64,000 bases of DNA from an uncultured Emticicia sp. (GCF_937903345.1 NZ_CALCZQ010000068.1:12157-76156); one strand, 5' to 3'. Positions 8,113 to 17,642 are shown, counted from the stretch's first letter. Notes: generated by a model not told the origin, from the sequence alone. A program made the numbers and translations.

Positions 8113-8800
8113 AAATATTCCAGCACCATTTGCTCATGCCATTGAGATAAACGGAAGTTATGAACAAGAATTAGCCTTAAGTTTTGAATTAACTTACCTT
8201 GACCGTGAAGAATTAACAGAAGATGATATTTTTGATGAAGGGTTTAGTTCAAACGATGATTTTACTTGGAAAGGCACACTTCCAAAAGTTTGGTCAGATG
8301 TTGTTTTTGGTAGTTTAAAATCGGCTAATGAGCTATTTATTAAGTCATTAGAGCCACATCAAGATTTTTGGCAAGTGGATTTTAACGGTAAAAGTTTTTA
8401 TCCAAAAAACACTGACGCCTTTAAATATTTAATTGAAGAACTTCAACAAGCAGTTTATGAAAAGGCAGGAAGAGAAGCATCATTAAAATTGACTTTTTTG
8501 AAAAATCAGTCGGGTGAAAATGTGGAGGTTTTTGTAAGTGCCTCATTTATTGAACGCAAATTGCAATTAGTTCGTAAAAATATAATTGATGGTTCGAGCG
8601 AAACAAAGGTTTTAGCTTGGGATGAACTCAATTTTATTTTAAAAAATACATTTTCTGGCGAATTTGAGGCCGAGTATGCACACAGAAACAAGCCATTACA
8701 CAAAGGTTTGTTTCTGAATGCAGGTGACGAACTTTGGTACGAAGTTGGAAAATCATTGTTGATTCAGCCGAATAAAATTTTGAAGATAATGAAAATGTAA
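8078..8800 (+). CDS. Unknown soluble protein overlapping menE
   Basis: The 240-residue protein (MPTFSLKYQTAENIPAPFAH) is acidic and has no signal peptide or membrane segment. Its start lies inside menE in another frame, a 35-nt overlap that implies translational coupling. Features include alternating charged strands (FELTYLDREELTEDDIFDEGF), a central DFWQVDFNGKSFYP stretch and a C-terminal LHKGLFLNAGDELWYEVGK motif. I do not recognise the family. The coupling suggests co-expression with menE but not necessarily a menaquinone role. Confidence 0.7.
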   Translation: MPTFSLKYQTAENIPAPFAHAIEINGSYEQELALSFELTYLDREELTEDDIFDEGFSSNDDFTWKGTLPKVWSDVVFGSLKSANELFIKSLEPHQDFWQVDFNGKSFYPKNTDAFKYLIEELQQAVYEKAGREASLKLTFLKNQSGENVEVFVSASFIERKLQLVRKNIIDGSSETKVLAWDELNFILKNTFSGEFEAEYAHRNKPLHKGLFLNAGDELWYEVGKSLLIQPNKILKIMKM

Positions 8801-8814
8801 TATTGCTACCTTAG

Positions 8815-8848
8815 TAAGTCCACAGTCATTAGATTTACTGTGGACTTA
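8815..8848. terminator. Hairpin between convergent genes
   Basis: Stem TAAGTCCACAGT (8815-8826) and its complement (8837-8848) are perfect over 12 bp with a 10-nt loop. U-tracts are weak on both strands, but the position between two converging stop codons suggests termination or 3'-end protection for both. Confidence 0.6.
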
Positions 8849-8857
8849 ATGAAGTCA

Positions 8858-10003
8858 CTATAATCTACAAAGCCTTTCAGCCGCTCGTTCGAGCATTTCG
8901 TCATCCTTGGCAAAGCAGAATCTTAATATTTTATTATCAATTTTATCGGCATAAAAAACAGAAATCGGAATTGAGGCCACACCGATTTCTTTTGTCCATC
9001 TTACCGCTAAATCATAATCTGATTCGTTGGTTATATTTTTATACGAAACCATTTGAAAGAAACTCCCTTCCGCTGGAATAAATTCAAACCTAGAATCTTT
9101 TAACCAATGGATGAATTTGTCTTTTTTTTCTTGATAAAACTGCGTTACTGAAAGATAATTATCTGGTTCTTTCAAGAAATCGGTAAAAGCATATTGAAAT
9201 GGTGTCGGACAAGAAAATGTAATCCATTGATGAGCTTTTCTAACTTCTACCGAAAGTGCTTTTGGTGCCAGACAATAGCCTAACTTCCAGCCCGTTGTAT
9301 GAAATGTTTTGCCGAAAGAACCGCATATAAATGTGCGTTCCTTCAAATCGGCGTGCATGGCAGGAGAAATGTGTTTTCGTCCATCAAAAATTATGTGTTC
9401 ATATACCTCATCCGAGACCACAAAAATATTTGTATCTTTTATTATCTCTGCTAAAGAATTAATATCATTTTGGGTTAGGCATTTTCCAGTCGGATTATGC
9501 GGTGTTGTTAGCATAATTGCCTTAGTTTGAGCCGTAATTTTTGATTTTACAAGCTGCCAATCAATAGCAAAGTTATTTTCAGGTAAAAGTGTTATATAGA
9601 CTGCTTTCCCTCCGTTTAGTTCAATGGATGGTACATAACTATCATATGCAGGTTCAAAAACTATTACCTCATCATCTTGGTGAATAATAGCTGTCATAAC
9701 AGCATATAGTGCTTCTGTACAACCCGATACAATAGTAATTTCATCGTTTGGATTGTAAGTCAATCGGTACAAATCATATGTTTTTTGAGCAATAATTTCA
9801 CGCAAAGGCAAAATACCTGCCATAGGAGCATATTGGTTCATTCCTTGCTTCATGTGATGATTGACCAATTCGATTAGTTTTGGCGAACAATTATAGTTCG
9901 GAAATCCCTGCGAGAGGTTTAATGCACCAGTTTCAGCCGCTAATTGCGACATTACTGTGAAAATTGTGGTACCGATATTAGGTTGCTTCGATCTAATTTG
10001 CAT
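8858..10003 (-). CDS. PLP-dependent aminotransferase (methionine/kynurenine aminotransferase-like, class I)
   Basis: The 381-residue protein has fold-type I hallmarks: LNLSQGFPNYN near the N-terminus, NQYAPMAGILPLREII, a TPHNPTGK loop, VVSDEVYEH, and the PLP-lysine motif SFGKTFHTTGWKLGY around residue 230. This set matches the YbdL/kynurenine aminotransferase group, which mainly transaminates methionine, His and aromatic residues. It would act in the cytosol in amino-acid salvage. Its ATG directly abuts the TAA of the upstream HTH gene (TAAATG), so the two are translated as a coupled pair. Confidence 0.92.
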   Translation of the reverse strand: MQIRSKQPNIGTTIFTVMSQLAAETGALNLSQGFPNYNCSPKLIELVNHHMKQGMNQYAPMAGILPLREIIAQKTYDLYRLTYNPNDEITIVSGCTEALYAVMTAIIHQDDEVIVFEPAYDSYVPSIELNGGKAVYITLLPENNFAIDWQLVKSKITAQTKAIMLTTPHNPTGKCLTQNDINSLAEIIKDTNIFVVSDEVYEHIIFDGRKHISPAMHADLKERTFICGSFGKTFHTTGWKLGYCLAPKALSVEVRKAHQWITFSCPTPFQYAFTDFLKEPDNYLSVTQFYQEKKDKFIHWLKDSRFEFIPAEGSFFQMVSYKNITNESDYDLAVRWTKEIGVASIPISVFYADKIDNKILRFCFAKDDEMLERAAERLCRL

Positions 10004-11110
10004 TTATTTTTTGATACGTTCTAGTTCAAATTTCATTTCATCTACTAAATTTCCGAGTTTGCTGTATGGCGTTGATGGTTCAGGCAAAATAAGGCTCAAA
10101 AAGGCTTTTATTTCCCATGTTTCTATTACATCCGTAAAAGAAATTTCTGAACTCGGAAAACGATTATTATCGGTGCTGAGTAGGAGCGTACCTTTAATTT
10201 TTACTTGATTATATACTCTTCGATAAATAATGCCTTGTGTTTTTGTTACTAAAATATAGTTTTTTCCGTCGGATATTTCGTGCCAGTTTCTGATCAATGA
10301 GCCAATAAGTAGGGCTCCTTCATAAGCAAAATCTTCGCCAGCCTCAAATGCTCGAAATTCTCCGTTGGTTAGGCTAGGAATATTAAAAAGTGATAATGTT
10401 TTTAAAAAATGGAAATCAGAGTATTTGACTAAATATTCATTAAACTGAAAACGTCTAACTAATGAAATATTTTGATTTATTGTCTGATAATTGGAAGATT
10501 GTGAATTGTTTGACTGCGTATTTTGCTGAGGTGCAACGTAAGGTTCTCGTTCAAAACTTGGCTTTAAATTTACAATCTGTGCGACTCTTTCTGCTGTTTT
10601 TGGTTCTTGATTTCTTTCTATATTTACTGGTGGCTCGTCGTCCAAAAACTTTTTCATTAAATCGCCAATAGATGGGGCAGAATAAGTATCGAATTTTGGA
10701 TTTGCTGAATTTTGAGCAAAATACGGAAAATCGCCCGTTGATTCTTGTAAAATGTTATTAGGTAGTTTATTTATAGGAATATCAAAAGGATCAATGTCAA
10801 CCAAAATTGAAGAAGACTCAATAGGGTCATTGCTATAAAATGGTTTTGATTCAAAACCAAAAGTGAGGTCAGGGGTTTCTCGTAGTTTACGTATGTCTTT
10901 TTTTACAAAATCATCAACTGTAATACCAAAAGTATTTGCAATAATCTTGAGTGTATCGACTGGTGGAATTGCCCTTGATTCTTCATAAGCACCTACATTG
11001 GCTCTTTTAGTGCCGATTCGCCGAGCAAATTGTTCTTGGGTCAAACCATTGATTCGACGCAAGTATTTAAGGTTATTACTAATGAGAGACATTGGATTTG
11101 TAATTTTCAT
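10004..11110 (-). CDS. XRE-family regulator with S24/LexA-like C-terminal domain
   Basis: The 368-residue protein begins with an XRE helix-turn-helix (NNLKYLRRINGLTQEQFARR, then GAYEESRAIPPVDTLKIIAN). The start may be the ATG at 11110 or at 11092; homologues often begin MSLISNN, favouring the latter. A long Pro/Asn/Gln linker (about 95-220) leads to a beta-rich domain, FRAFEAGEDFAYEGALLIGS and NWHEISDGKNYILVTKTQGIIYRRV. That resembles the LexA/S24 fold, but the position of the catalytic Ser (usually DSM) reads EDF and the Lys position appears as Arg, so autocleavage is unlikely. It probably senses a signal and controls its own operon. Confidence 0.8.
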   Translation of the reverse strand: MKITNPMSLISNNLKYLRRINGLTQEQFARRIGTKRANVGAYEESRAIPPVDTLKIIANTFGITVDDFVKKDIRKLRETPDLTFGFESKPFYSNDPIESSSILVDIDPFDIPINKLPNNILQESTGDFPYFAQNSANPKFDTYSAPSIGDLMKKFLDDEPPVNIERNQEPKTAERVAQIVNLKPSFEREPYVAPQQNTQSNNSQSSNYQTINQNISLVRRFQFNEYLVKYSDFHFLKTLSLFNIPSLTNGEFRAFEAGEDFAYEGALLIGSLIRNWHEISDGKNYILVTKTQGIIYRRVYNQVKIKGTLLLSTDNNRFPSSEISFTDVIETWEIKAFLSLILPEPSTPYSKLGNLVDEMKFELERIKK

Positions 11111-11315
11111 GAAAGAAGCAAAGGCTTATTTCATTCAGATAGTTGCTTAGGAAAGTTTACACATTCGAATATCTAAAATTTTTAGCAATTTGCCAAATTC
11201 AATTAAAAAAAAGCATTTTTAGGGGTTAGAATAATCGTTTTTTGTATTTGGAACTATTATATTGTTTAAAATAGTTAATTTATTACAACTAATAAATAAT
11301 GAAACTTTTTAAAAA

Positions 11316-12401
11316 ATGATGATTTTAATAATAGTATTTGTACTTTTTTTAATTTTGGCAGTTTGGGGATTTATGCAAAAAGCTGTTTTTGGTAAAGATT
11401 CAGTAGGAGCAAGGCTAGAAAGAGTTTTGAATTCGCCCAATTATAAAAATGGAGCGTTTCAAAATATTAATATTACTTCCGTAATGGCAGAAAATGCAAG
11501 TTATGTGACTTTATTAAAAGATTATTTCAACAAACCTTCAAATGTTAAGCCTCCAAAAGAAATTCCATCAATAAAAACCAACTTAAAAAATTTAATTGCC
11601 AAAAAACCAACAATTGTTTGGTTTGGTCATTCATCTTACTTTATTAAATCCAAAGAAACTACAATTCTAATAGACCCAGTTTTTAGTGGAAGTGCTTCGC
11701 CAGTGAGTTTTATGGTTAAGTCATTCGAAGGTTCTAATGGGTATCAAGTTGATGATTTTCCAGCAATAGATATTTTGTTTTTGTCACATGATCATTATGA
11801 CCATCTTGATTTTGAGACCATTTTGAAGCTCCAACCGAAAGTTCATAAATTTTATACTTCTTTAGGTGTTGGAGCTCATTTGGAGCGTTGGGGTGTTAGT
11901 CCCGACAAAATTGTTGAATTCGATTGGTGGGAAAGCATAAAAGTTGCTGATGATATTGTAATAACCGCTACACCAGCTCGACATTTTTCTGGAAGAGGTT
12001 TCATTCGTGCAAAATCACTTTGGTCTTCTTTTGTATTAAATATTCATGGATATAATCTATTTCTAGGTGGCGATTCGGGTTATGATACTCATTTCAAGAT
12101 AATTGGTGAAAATTTCGGCCCATTTGATATAGCTATGCTCGAAAATGGTCAATATAACGTGCTTTGGCATAATATTCATACACTTCCAGAGGAGACATTT
12201 TTGGCTGCGAGAGATTTGAAAGCTAAGGTATTAATGCCAGTTCACTGGGCTAAATTTCCATTAGCAAATCATGCCTGGAATGAGCCAATTAAACGTCTAA
12301 AGGCTGTAGCAAATAATGAAATTAAACTAACAACACCAATGATAGGTGAACCTGTGGTGCTTGATAGTTTATATCCTGAAAAAGTTTGGTGGGAGTTTTA
12401 A
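11316..12401 (+). CDS. Membrane-anchored metallo-beta-lactamase-fold hydrolase (NAPE-PLD/UlaG-like)
   Basis: The 361-residue protein has an N-terminal hydrophobic helix (residues 2-20) and then a metallo-beta-lactamase domain: VWFGHSSYFIKS, ILIDPVFSG, the zinc motif SHDHYDHLD (HxHxDH), ATPARHFSGRG, LFLGGDSGYD and PVHWAKF. Order and motifs match the group that includes N-acylphosphatidylethanolamine phospholipase D and UlaG. The hydrophobic N-terminus suggests membrane anchoring or export. Substrate is unknown; a phosphodiester or lactone is likely. It stands alone, divergent from the HTH gene, with its own terminator. Confidence 0.88.
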   Translation: MMILIIVFVLFLILAVWGFMQKAVFGKDSVGARLERVLNSPNYKNGAFQNINITSVMAENASYVTLLKDYFNKPSNVKPPKEIPSIKTNLKNLIAKKPTIVWFGHSSYFIKSKETTILIDPVFSGSASPVSFMVKSFEGSNGYQVDDFPAIDILFLSHDHYDHLDFETILKLQPKVHKFYTSLGVGAHLERWGVSPDKIVEFDWWESIKVADDIVITATPARHFSGRGFIRAKSLWSSFVLNIHGYNLFLGGDSGYDTHFKIIGENFGPFDIAMLENGQYNVLWHNIHTLPEETFLAARDLKAKVLMPVHWAKFPLANHAWNEPIKRLKAVANNEIKLTTPMIGEPVVLDSLYPEKVWWEF

Positions 12402-12427
12402 TAAAATTGATTTTTAGATGATTGTTT

Positions 12428-12476
12428 ACAGAAAAAGATCTAAAACCATAAAAGTTTCAGACCTTTTTCTGTTTTT
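12428..12476 (+). terminator. Intrinsic terminator after the MBL-fold gene
   Basis: ACAGAAAAAGATCT (12428-12441) pairs with AGACCTTTTTCTGT (12459-12472) with one mismatch and is followed by TTTTAAT. It sits between convergent genes. Confidence 0.75.
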
Positions 12477-12488
12477 AATCTAAAGAAA

Positions 12489-13031
12489 TCAATATTCGTC
12501 CTCAAAATAACTTGTCGTTCGGAATTCATCCTCATCGTCAAATTTACTTGTTTTTGAAGCTGATTTTTTTAAAATACCTACTTGCCCATTGTGGTATAAA
12601 TCATGATGAATGATACCGTGGAGCAAAGTATAAAAATCATATTCAGCACCTGGAACTATTTCATTTAAGAAACAATCATCTTTTTCTTCCAAAGCACTCA
12701 TCAATTCATCATGGCTAAGGGTAAGCTCCATCTGAAGAGTTTCCCATTCAAAATCGTCAACTTCACTAATATTTCCCCAATTTTGTTTTTCAGTTTTGAT
12801 TTCAAATTCAACATCTCCTTGGATTTTTTTTAAAGCAAAAATTCTCCATGTCGTAATGTGATAAACCAACTCCGCAATTGTATGAATAGTCTTTTGTCGA
12901 GTGCCAGCAGTTTTTGGTTTAATATCTTTGAGGTTTTCTAAAACCGAAGGGCCATGCCAAGCACCCCCATGAAAAGCCGCGTTAAGTAATGTTTTGATTC
13001 TTTCAAGTTCTTTTTTTTGCAATTCTTCCAT
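12489..13031 (-). CDS. DinB-family protein (paralogue 1)
   Basis: The 180-residue four-helix-bundle protein has the DinB metal-site pattern: a His in the LVYHITTWR helix and HHDLYHNGQ near residue 140. An AWHGPSVLENL segment near the N-terminus is shared with the neighbouring paralogue. DinB/YfiT proteins bind a metal through three His residues and often act as thiol-dependent S-transferases (for example with bacillithiol). It carries an acidic C-terminal extension (KFDDEDEFRTTSYFEDEY) that the neighbour lacks. The pair looks like a tandem duplication, 124 nt apart. Confidence 0.85.
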   Translation of the reverse strand: MEELQKKELERIKTLLNAAFHGGAWHGPSVLENLKDIKPKTAGTRQKTIHTIAELVYHITTWRIFALKKIQGDVEFEIKTEKQNWGNISEVDDFEWETLQMELTLSHDELMSALEEKDDCFLNEIVPGAEYDFYTLLHGIIHHDLYHNGQVGILKKSASKTSKFDDEDEFRTTSYFEDEY

Positions 13032-13155
13032 AATAAAAGATTCCCTTAAGTTGAGAATATACTATATTTAATCTTTAAATCTTAATTTATTTAAGTTTAC
13101 TTCATTCAGGTAGAAGTGTGTGTTGACAATGAAATAGTTTAAATTTTAAAAAAAC

Positions 13156-13620
13156 TTAATCCCATAATACCCAAATCATTCCAAGATGATAAGTGTCATG
13201 TTGAATCAAACCAGTCAATAATTTATAAAAATCATAATCTTGGCCAGGTACAAGTCGATTTAACAAACTATCATCAAATTTTGAGAGTTTTTCAATCAGT
13301 TTTTCCTGTGATTCTTTAAGATTTAATACTAAATTAGACCAATTTTCTTTGGTTATTTCTTCTTCGCTTCCGTAATTATCGATTTCGTCAACTAAATCAT
13401 ATCGAACGTTGTCACTGAGTTTTTCATAAACAAAGTTTCGCCATGCTGATAGATGATAAACAATTTGACAAATTGTATGTTTAGAAAAGTTTTTCTGAAC
13501 ATCAACAATATCAAATGGCATCGAATTCAGAAACTCCATCACAGATGGTCCATGCCAAGCATCACCTCTAAAAACGGTGTCCAAATTATCAATAATTTTT
13601 TCGAGTTGGTTGTTGGTCAT
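13156..13620 (-). CDS. DinB-family protein (paralogue 2)
   Basis: The 154-residue homologue of the gene just downstream shares AWHGPSVMEFL, IVYHLSAWRNF, LVPGQDYDFYKLLTGLIQHD and the metal motif HDTYHLGMIW. It lacks the acidic C-terminal tail. Both paralogues keep the His residues expected to bind metal, so both are probably active. It is transcribed in the same direction as paralogue 1. Substrate is unknown. Confidence 0.85.
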   Translation of the reverse strand: MTNNQLEKIIDNLDTVFRGDAWHGPSVMEFLNSMPFDIVDVQKNFSKHTICQIVYHLSAWRNFVYEKLSDNVRYDLVDEIDNYGSEEEITKENWSNLVLNLKESQEKLIEKLSKFDDSLLNRLVPGQDYDFYKLLTGLIQHDTYHLGMIWVLWD

Positions 13621-13687
13621 AAATAGGAAGAATAATTTGCTTACAAATTTCAGAAAAAGCCATCAATTGACATAATATAAACTAAAA

Positions 13688-14263
13688 TTATATTTTCAGT
13701 TTAGGATTTCTTTTTATTAATTGACCAAATGTATCTAGAGCCTCATCAATTTTTTTCATAGAGATATCGCCTTTAACCTTTGTTATGAAAGGAACAAAAT
13801 GTCTAAAATAAAACTTTAATCTTGGCTCTGCCTTTATTGGATAATCGTTTGGCCCCATTTCAATACCGTGTATAAAATTATAGGCAACATGCACGTTCTG
13901 ATCGAAAATTGGATAAAACTCTGGTTTTATCATGTGCAAAATCAATGTCCTTGATACTGCAGCTACTTCATTAAACTTTTCATTAAAAACTACTAAATCC
14001 AAGTTCTCTTCAAATTTCATATCATTAATATAATCAAGATGAGGATAGATTTTGTCCTTAATGGCTGTCATTCGAATCTTTCCAAGCCCCGCTTGACTCT
14101 GCCATTCAAATAGCTCTATAATATCATTATGTGTAAAAGGTTTACCGAATTTAATGTGCTTATAATAGTTTGCCTCCCAGTTTGAGTTGGGGTCATATAA
14201 CTGTGACCAATGCTCAACAAATGTGGCAAAGTCAGTTGATGGGGAGAAAGTTATAAAATTCAT
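13688..14263 (-). CDS. Unknown alpha-helical protein
   Basis: The 191-residue cytosolic protein has no recognised family. It is mostly helical and contains FEWQSQAGLGKIRM, LILHMIKPEFYPIFDQNVHVAYNFI and FYFRHFVPFITKV. The helix followed by a PIFDQNV-type loop faintly recalls uncharacterised proteins with DNA-glycosylase-like helical folds, but a helix-hairpin-helix motif is not obvious and I would not assign that role. It is encoded 67 nt upstream of the second DinB gene on the same strand, so it may be co-transcribed with the DinB pair. Confidence 0.65.
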   Translation of the reverse strand: MNFITFSPSTDFATFVEHWSQLYDPNSNWEANYYKHIKFGKPFTHNDIIELFEWQSQAGLGKIRMTAIKDKIYPHLDYINDMKFEENLDLVVFNEKFNEVAAVSRTLILHMIKPEFYPIFDQNVHVAYNFIHGIEMGPNDYPIKAEPRLKFYFRHFVPFITKVKGDISMKKIDEALDTFGQLIKRNPKLKI

Positions 14264-14387
14264 ATTTCTTAAGTTTTAATATGTATAATTATGGGTAGGT
14301 CAAATCGTTCACAAATTTCGGTATTTTTTTTGTTTTGTTATTAGTTAGAACGTATTTTTACGCACAAACCTAAACTTTTCATTAATT

Positions 14388-17300
14388 ATGAATAAAATCT
14401 CCCTATTATTATTGGGCTGTACTTTGTCAATTTCTGCTTTTGCCCAGAAAAAGAAAGTAAACTCACCTCAGCCATCTTCTCAAGCAGTTACCAATGTTAC
14501 TACAACAAAAATTGATAACAATTTATATAAAGACCTTTCTTGGCGAAATATCGGTCCGTTTCGTGCAGGAAGGTCATTGGCAGTTGCTGGTCATGTAGAC
14601 CAACCTCTTACTTATTATTTTGGGGCTGTTGGTGGTGGTGTATGGAAAACTACCGATGCTGGAATGAATTGGAACCATATTGGTGATAGTACCTTTAAAT
14701 CAAGTTCAGTTGGTGCAATTGCTGTTGCACCTTCAGACCCTAATGTTGTGTATGTCGGTATGGGCGAAGCTGATATGCGTAGTAATATTAGCTATGGCGA
14801 TGGTGTTTATAAATCAACGGATGCCGGTAAATCATGGAAACATGTTGGCTTGCCAAAAGCTGATGCTATAGCAACAATAGAGGTGCATCCTAAAGACCAT
14901 AATTTAGTATATGTAGCGGCTGTAGGAAATCCATTTGCACCAAATAAAGAAAGAGGTGTTTTTAGAAGTAAAGATGGTGGAAAAACTTGGGAACATATTT
15001 TGGCCAAAAACGATAGCACTGGTGCATATCATGTGAGACTCGACCCAAATAATCCAAGAGTTGTATACGCAACACTTTGGCAGGCTTATCGCAATGGCCA
15101 CAGTATGAGTAGTGGCGGTGTTGGATGTGGTCTTTACAAATCAGTCGATGGAGGCGATACTTGGGAGTCACTGAATGAAAAACCTGGTATGCCAAAAGGA
15201 CTTCTAGGTAAAATCGGAATTGCAATTTCTCCTGCCAACTCAAATCGTCTATATGCTATGATTGAAAATGTAAAGGGTGGTCTTTATACTTCTTATGATG
15301 CTGGTGAGCACTGGACTTTGGTCAATGACAACAAAAATCTTTGGCAACGACCATGGTATTACATGAATCTTCAAGCAGACCCCCAAAATGAAAATGCTTT
15401 GATTATCTTAAATGTAAACTCATTCAAATCAACAGATGGGGGAAAAACTATTAGGAATCTTAATGTGCATCATGGTGATACTCATGATGTTTGGATAAAC
15501 CCAAAAAATCCATCGAATTTTATCATTGGTGATGATGGCGGGGCTGAAGTCACTTTCAATGACGGCTTTACATTTTCGGATATTGATATTCCAACTGCTC
15601 AGTTTTATCATGTGCATGTTGATAATGATTTTCCTTATAATGTATACGGCTCTCAACAAGATAATAGTACAGTCAGAATTGCAAGCCGCACTGATGCTAA
15701 CTCTATTGGGATTCGTGATTGGTATCCTGTTTCAGGTGGTGAGTCTGGCTATATAGCTATTGATCCTAAAAACTCAAAAATTACCTACGGTGGTTCGTAT
15801 GATGGTTATATGACAAAACTTAATGTCGAAAATAACCAAGAACAAAATATCATGGTATATCCTGAAAATAATATGGGACATACTTCAGCCGAGAAGAAGT
15901 ACCGTTTTCAATGGACATATCCGATTATTTTTTCTCCTCATGATGAAACTCGCCTTTATGCAACGTCACAATACGTTCACGTTACTCATGATGGCGGAAA
16001 TTCTTGGGAAACAATTAGTCCAGACTTGACAAGAAATGACCCAAAGACAACTGGTGCTACTGGTGGACCAATTACTCTTGACCAAACGGGTGCTGAAATT
16101 TATGCTACAATATTTGCTTTAGCCGAGTCTACAATCGAAAAGGGAAATATTTGGGCTGGTTCGGATGATGGATTTATTCATGTAACTCGTGATAATGGTA
16201 AAAACTGGTCAAGCATTACGATTCCGACTTCTCAATTAGGCGACTTTGCTTTGATTTCGACCATTCATACATCAGATTTTGTAAAAGGAAAAGCTTACGT
16301 TGCTGCAACTCGATATATGTTTGGCGATAGAAAACCTTATCTCTTTAAAACAAGCGATTATGGTAAAACATGGACGAGTATTATTGGAGGAATTCCAACA
16401 GATGAATATACACGTGTAGTGCGTGAAGACCCAAATAAAGAAGGTTTGTTATATGCTGGAACAGAAAGAGGGATATATGTTTCATTTGATGATGGTGCCT
16501 CTTGGAATCCAATCAATAATAATCTCCCAATTACTTCGGTTCGTGATTTGCAAGTTCAAAAGCGTGAAAAAGACTTGGTTATTGCTACACATGGTCGTTC
16601 GTTTTGGATTTTAGATGATTTGACTCCATTACACGAAATCAAAGACAAATCAGTGGCTGATATTCACTTATTTAAGCCACGCCATTCGTACAGAATGCAA
16701 GGTGGTGATGGCGGTGGCCGTCGTGGAGTTCCAAAAGACGAAGGACAAAATGCTCCCAATGGTGTTTTAGTAAATTATTACTTAAAAAGTGCTCCAAAAG
16801 ATGAGGTTAAATTGCAGTTTTTGACAATGACAAACGATACTATCATCACCTATTCGAGTAAAAAAGATGTGAAAGGAGAAGAGCAAAAGGCATCAAAAGA
16901 TTTTTATGAAGATACTAAACAAAATAAATCTGGATTAATTTCAGCAAATGCTGGACTGAATCACTTTGTCTGGAATATGCGTTATGCTGATGCTACCGAA
17001 ATTTCAGGCGAACGCTCTCCGATGTGGGCTGGTAGTATGATCGGACCAAAGGTTATTCCAGGAAATTATAAGGTTAGATTGGTTGTAGGTAAAAATATTG
17101 TAAAAGAAGAAATTGCTGAAATCAAAAAAGACCCACGTAATCCTGTAACTGATGCCGAGTTAAAAGAACAGTTTGATTTATTGTTAAAAATTCATAGAAA
17201 ATTAGATGAAAACCATAAGGCAATTAATCAAATGCGTGAAATTAAAAAAGCTGTATCTGACTATATGAAGAGCGTAAAGGATACAGTCCTGATTGGTAAA

Positions 17301-17630
17301 TTTCAAAAATTGACTAAGCCTATGCTCAAAAATTTAGAGGATTTGGAACAATCATTGGTTCAGAACAAGGCACGTGCAACGCAAGATTTATTAGCCTATC
17401 CTATTCGTCTGAATGATAAAATTGCGGGTGTAGCAAGCGTAGTTTCAAGTGCTGATGCTAAACCAACAAAAGGTTCTTATGAAGCGTTTGATGATTTGTC
17501 TAAAAAAATGGAGAAAACCACAGACAAGCTCAAAAAAGTCATAGATGAAGATGTGCCAGCATTCAATAAAATGGTACTTGAAAATCAGCTTCCAGCTATT
17601 AGTGTTGGCAAGAAGAAAGATATAAACTGA
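14388..17630 (+). CDS. Large secreted BNR/VPS10-like beta-propeller protein
   Basis: The 1080-residue protein has a signal peptide (MNKISLLLLGCTLSISAFAQ) and then tandem propeller blades with Asp-box signatures (KTTDAGMNWNHIG, KSTDAGKSWKHVG, RSKDGGKTWEHI, KSVDGGDTWESL, VTHDGGNSWETI, VTRDNGKNWSSI, KTSDYGKTWTSI, VSFDDGASWNPI) up to about residue 730. The motif THGRSFWILDDLTPL ends the propeller region. A C-terminal helical and beta region follows (about 760-1080). Homologues are often called glycosyl hydrolase or sortilin-like without proof of activity. No type IX sorting domain is visible at the C-terminus, so it is probably periplasmic. It is monocistronic with a strong terminator. Confidence 0.88.
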   Translation: MNKISLLLLGCTLSISAFAQKKKVNSPQPSSQAVTNVTTTKIDNNLYKDLSWRNIGPFRAGRSLAVAGHVDQPLTYYFGAVGGGVWKTTDAGMNWNHIGDSTFKSSSVGAIAVAPSDPNVVYVGMGEADMRSNISYGDGVYKSTDAGKSWKHVGLPKADAIATIEVHPKDHNLVYVAAVGNPFAPNKERGVFRSKDGGKTWEHILAKNDSTGAYHVRLDPNNPRVVYATLWQAYRNGHSMSSGGVGCGLYKSVDGGDTWESLNEKPGMPKGLLGKIGIAISPANSNRLYAMIENVKGGLYTSYDAGEHWTLVNDNKNLWQRPWYYMNLQADPQNENALIILNVNSFKSTDGGKTIRNLNVHHGDTHDVWINPKNPSNFIIGDDGGAEVTFNDGFTFSDIDIPTAQFYHVHVDNDFPYNVYGSQQDNSTVRIASRTDANSIGIRDWYPVSGGESGYIAIDPKNSKITYGGSYDGYMTKLNVENNQEQNIMVYPENNMGHTSAEKKYRFQWTYPIIFSPHDETRLYATSQYVHVTHDGGNSWETISPDLTRNDPKTTGATGGPITLDQTGAEIYATIFALAESTIEKGNIWAGSDDGFIHVTRDNGKNWSSITIPTSQLGDFALISTIHTSDFVKGKAYVAATRYMFGDRKPYLFKTSDYGKTWTSIIGGIPTDEYTRVVREDPNKEGLLYAGTERGIYVSFDDGASWNPINNNLPITSVRDLQVQKREKDLVIATHGRSFWILDDLTPLHEIKDKSVADIHLFKPRHSYRMQGGDGGGRRGVPKDEGQNAPNGVLVNYYLKSAPKDEVKLQFLTMTNDTIITYSSKKDVKGEEQKASKDFYEDTKQNKSGLISANAGLNHFVWNMRYADATEISGERSPMWAGSMIGPKVIPGNYKVRLVVGKNIVKEEIAEIKKDPRNPVTDAELKEQFDLLLKIHRKLDENHKAINQMREIKKAVSDYMKSVKDTVLIGKFQKLTKPMLKNLEDLEQSLVQNKARATQDLLAYPIRLNDKIAGVASVVSSADAKPTKGSYEAFDDLSKKMEKTTDKLKKVIDEDVPAFNKMVLENQLPAISVGKKKDIN

Positions 17631-17642
17631 TAAAAAAACATT

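Noticed and set aside
15429..15659. Open frames antisense to the large BNR protein
   Set aside because: They mirror the coding frame of a strong gene and show no own ribosome-binding site or recognisable domains.
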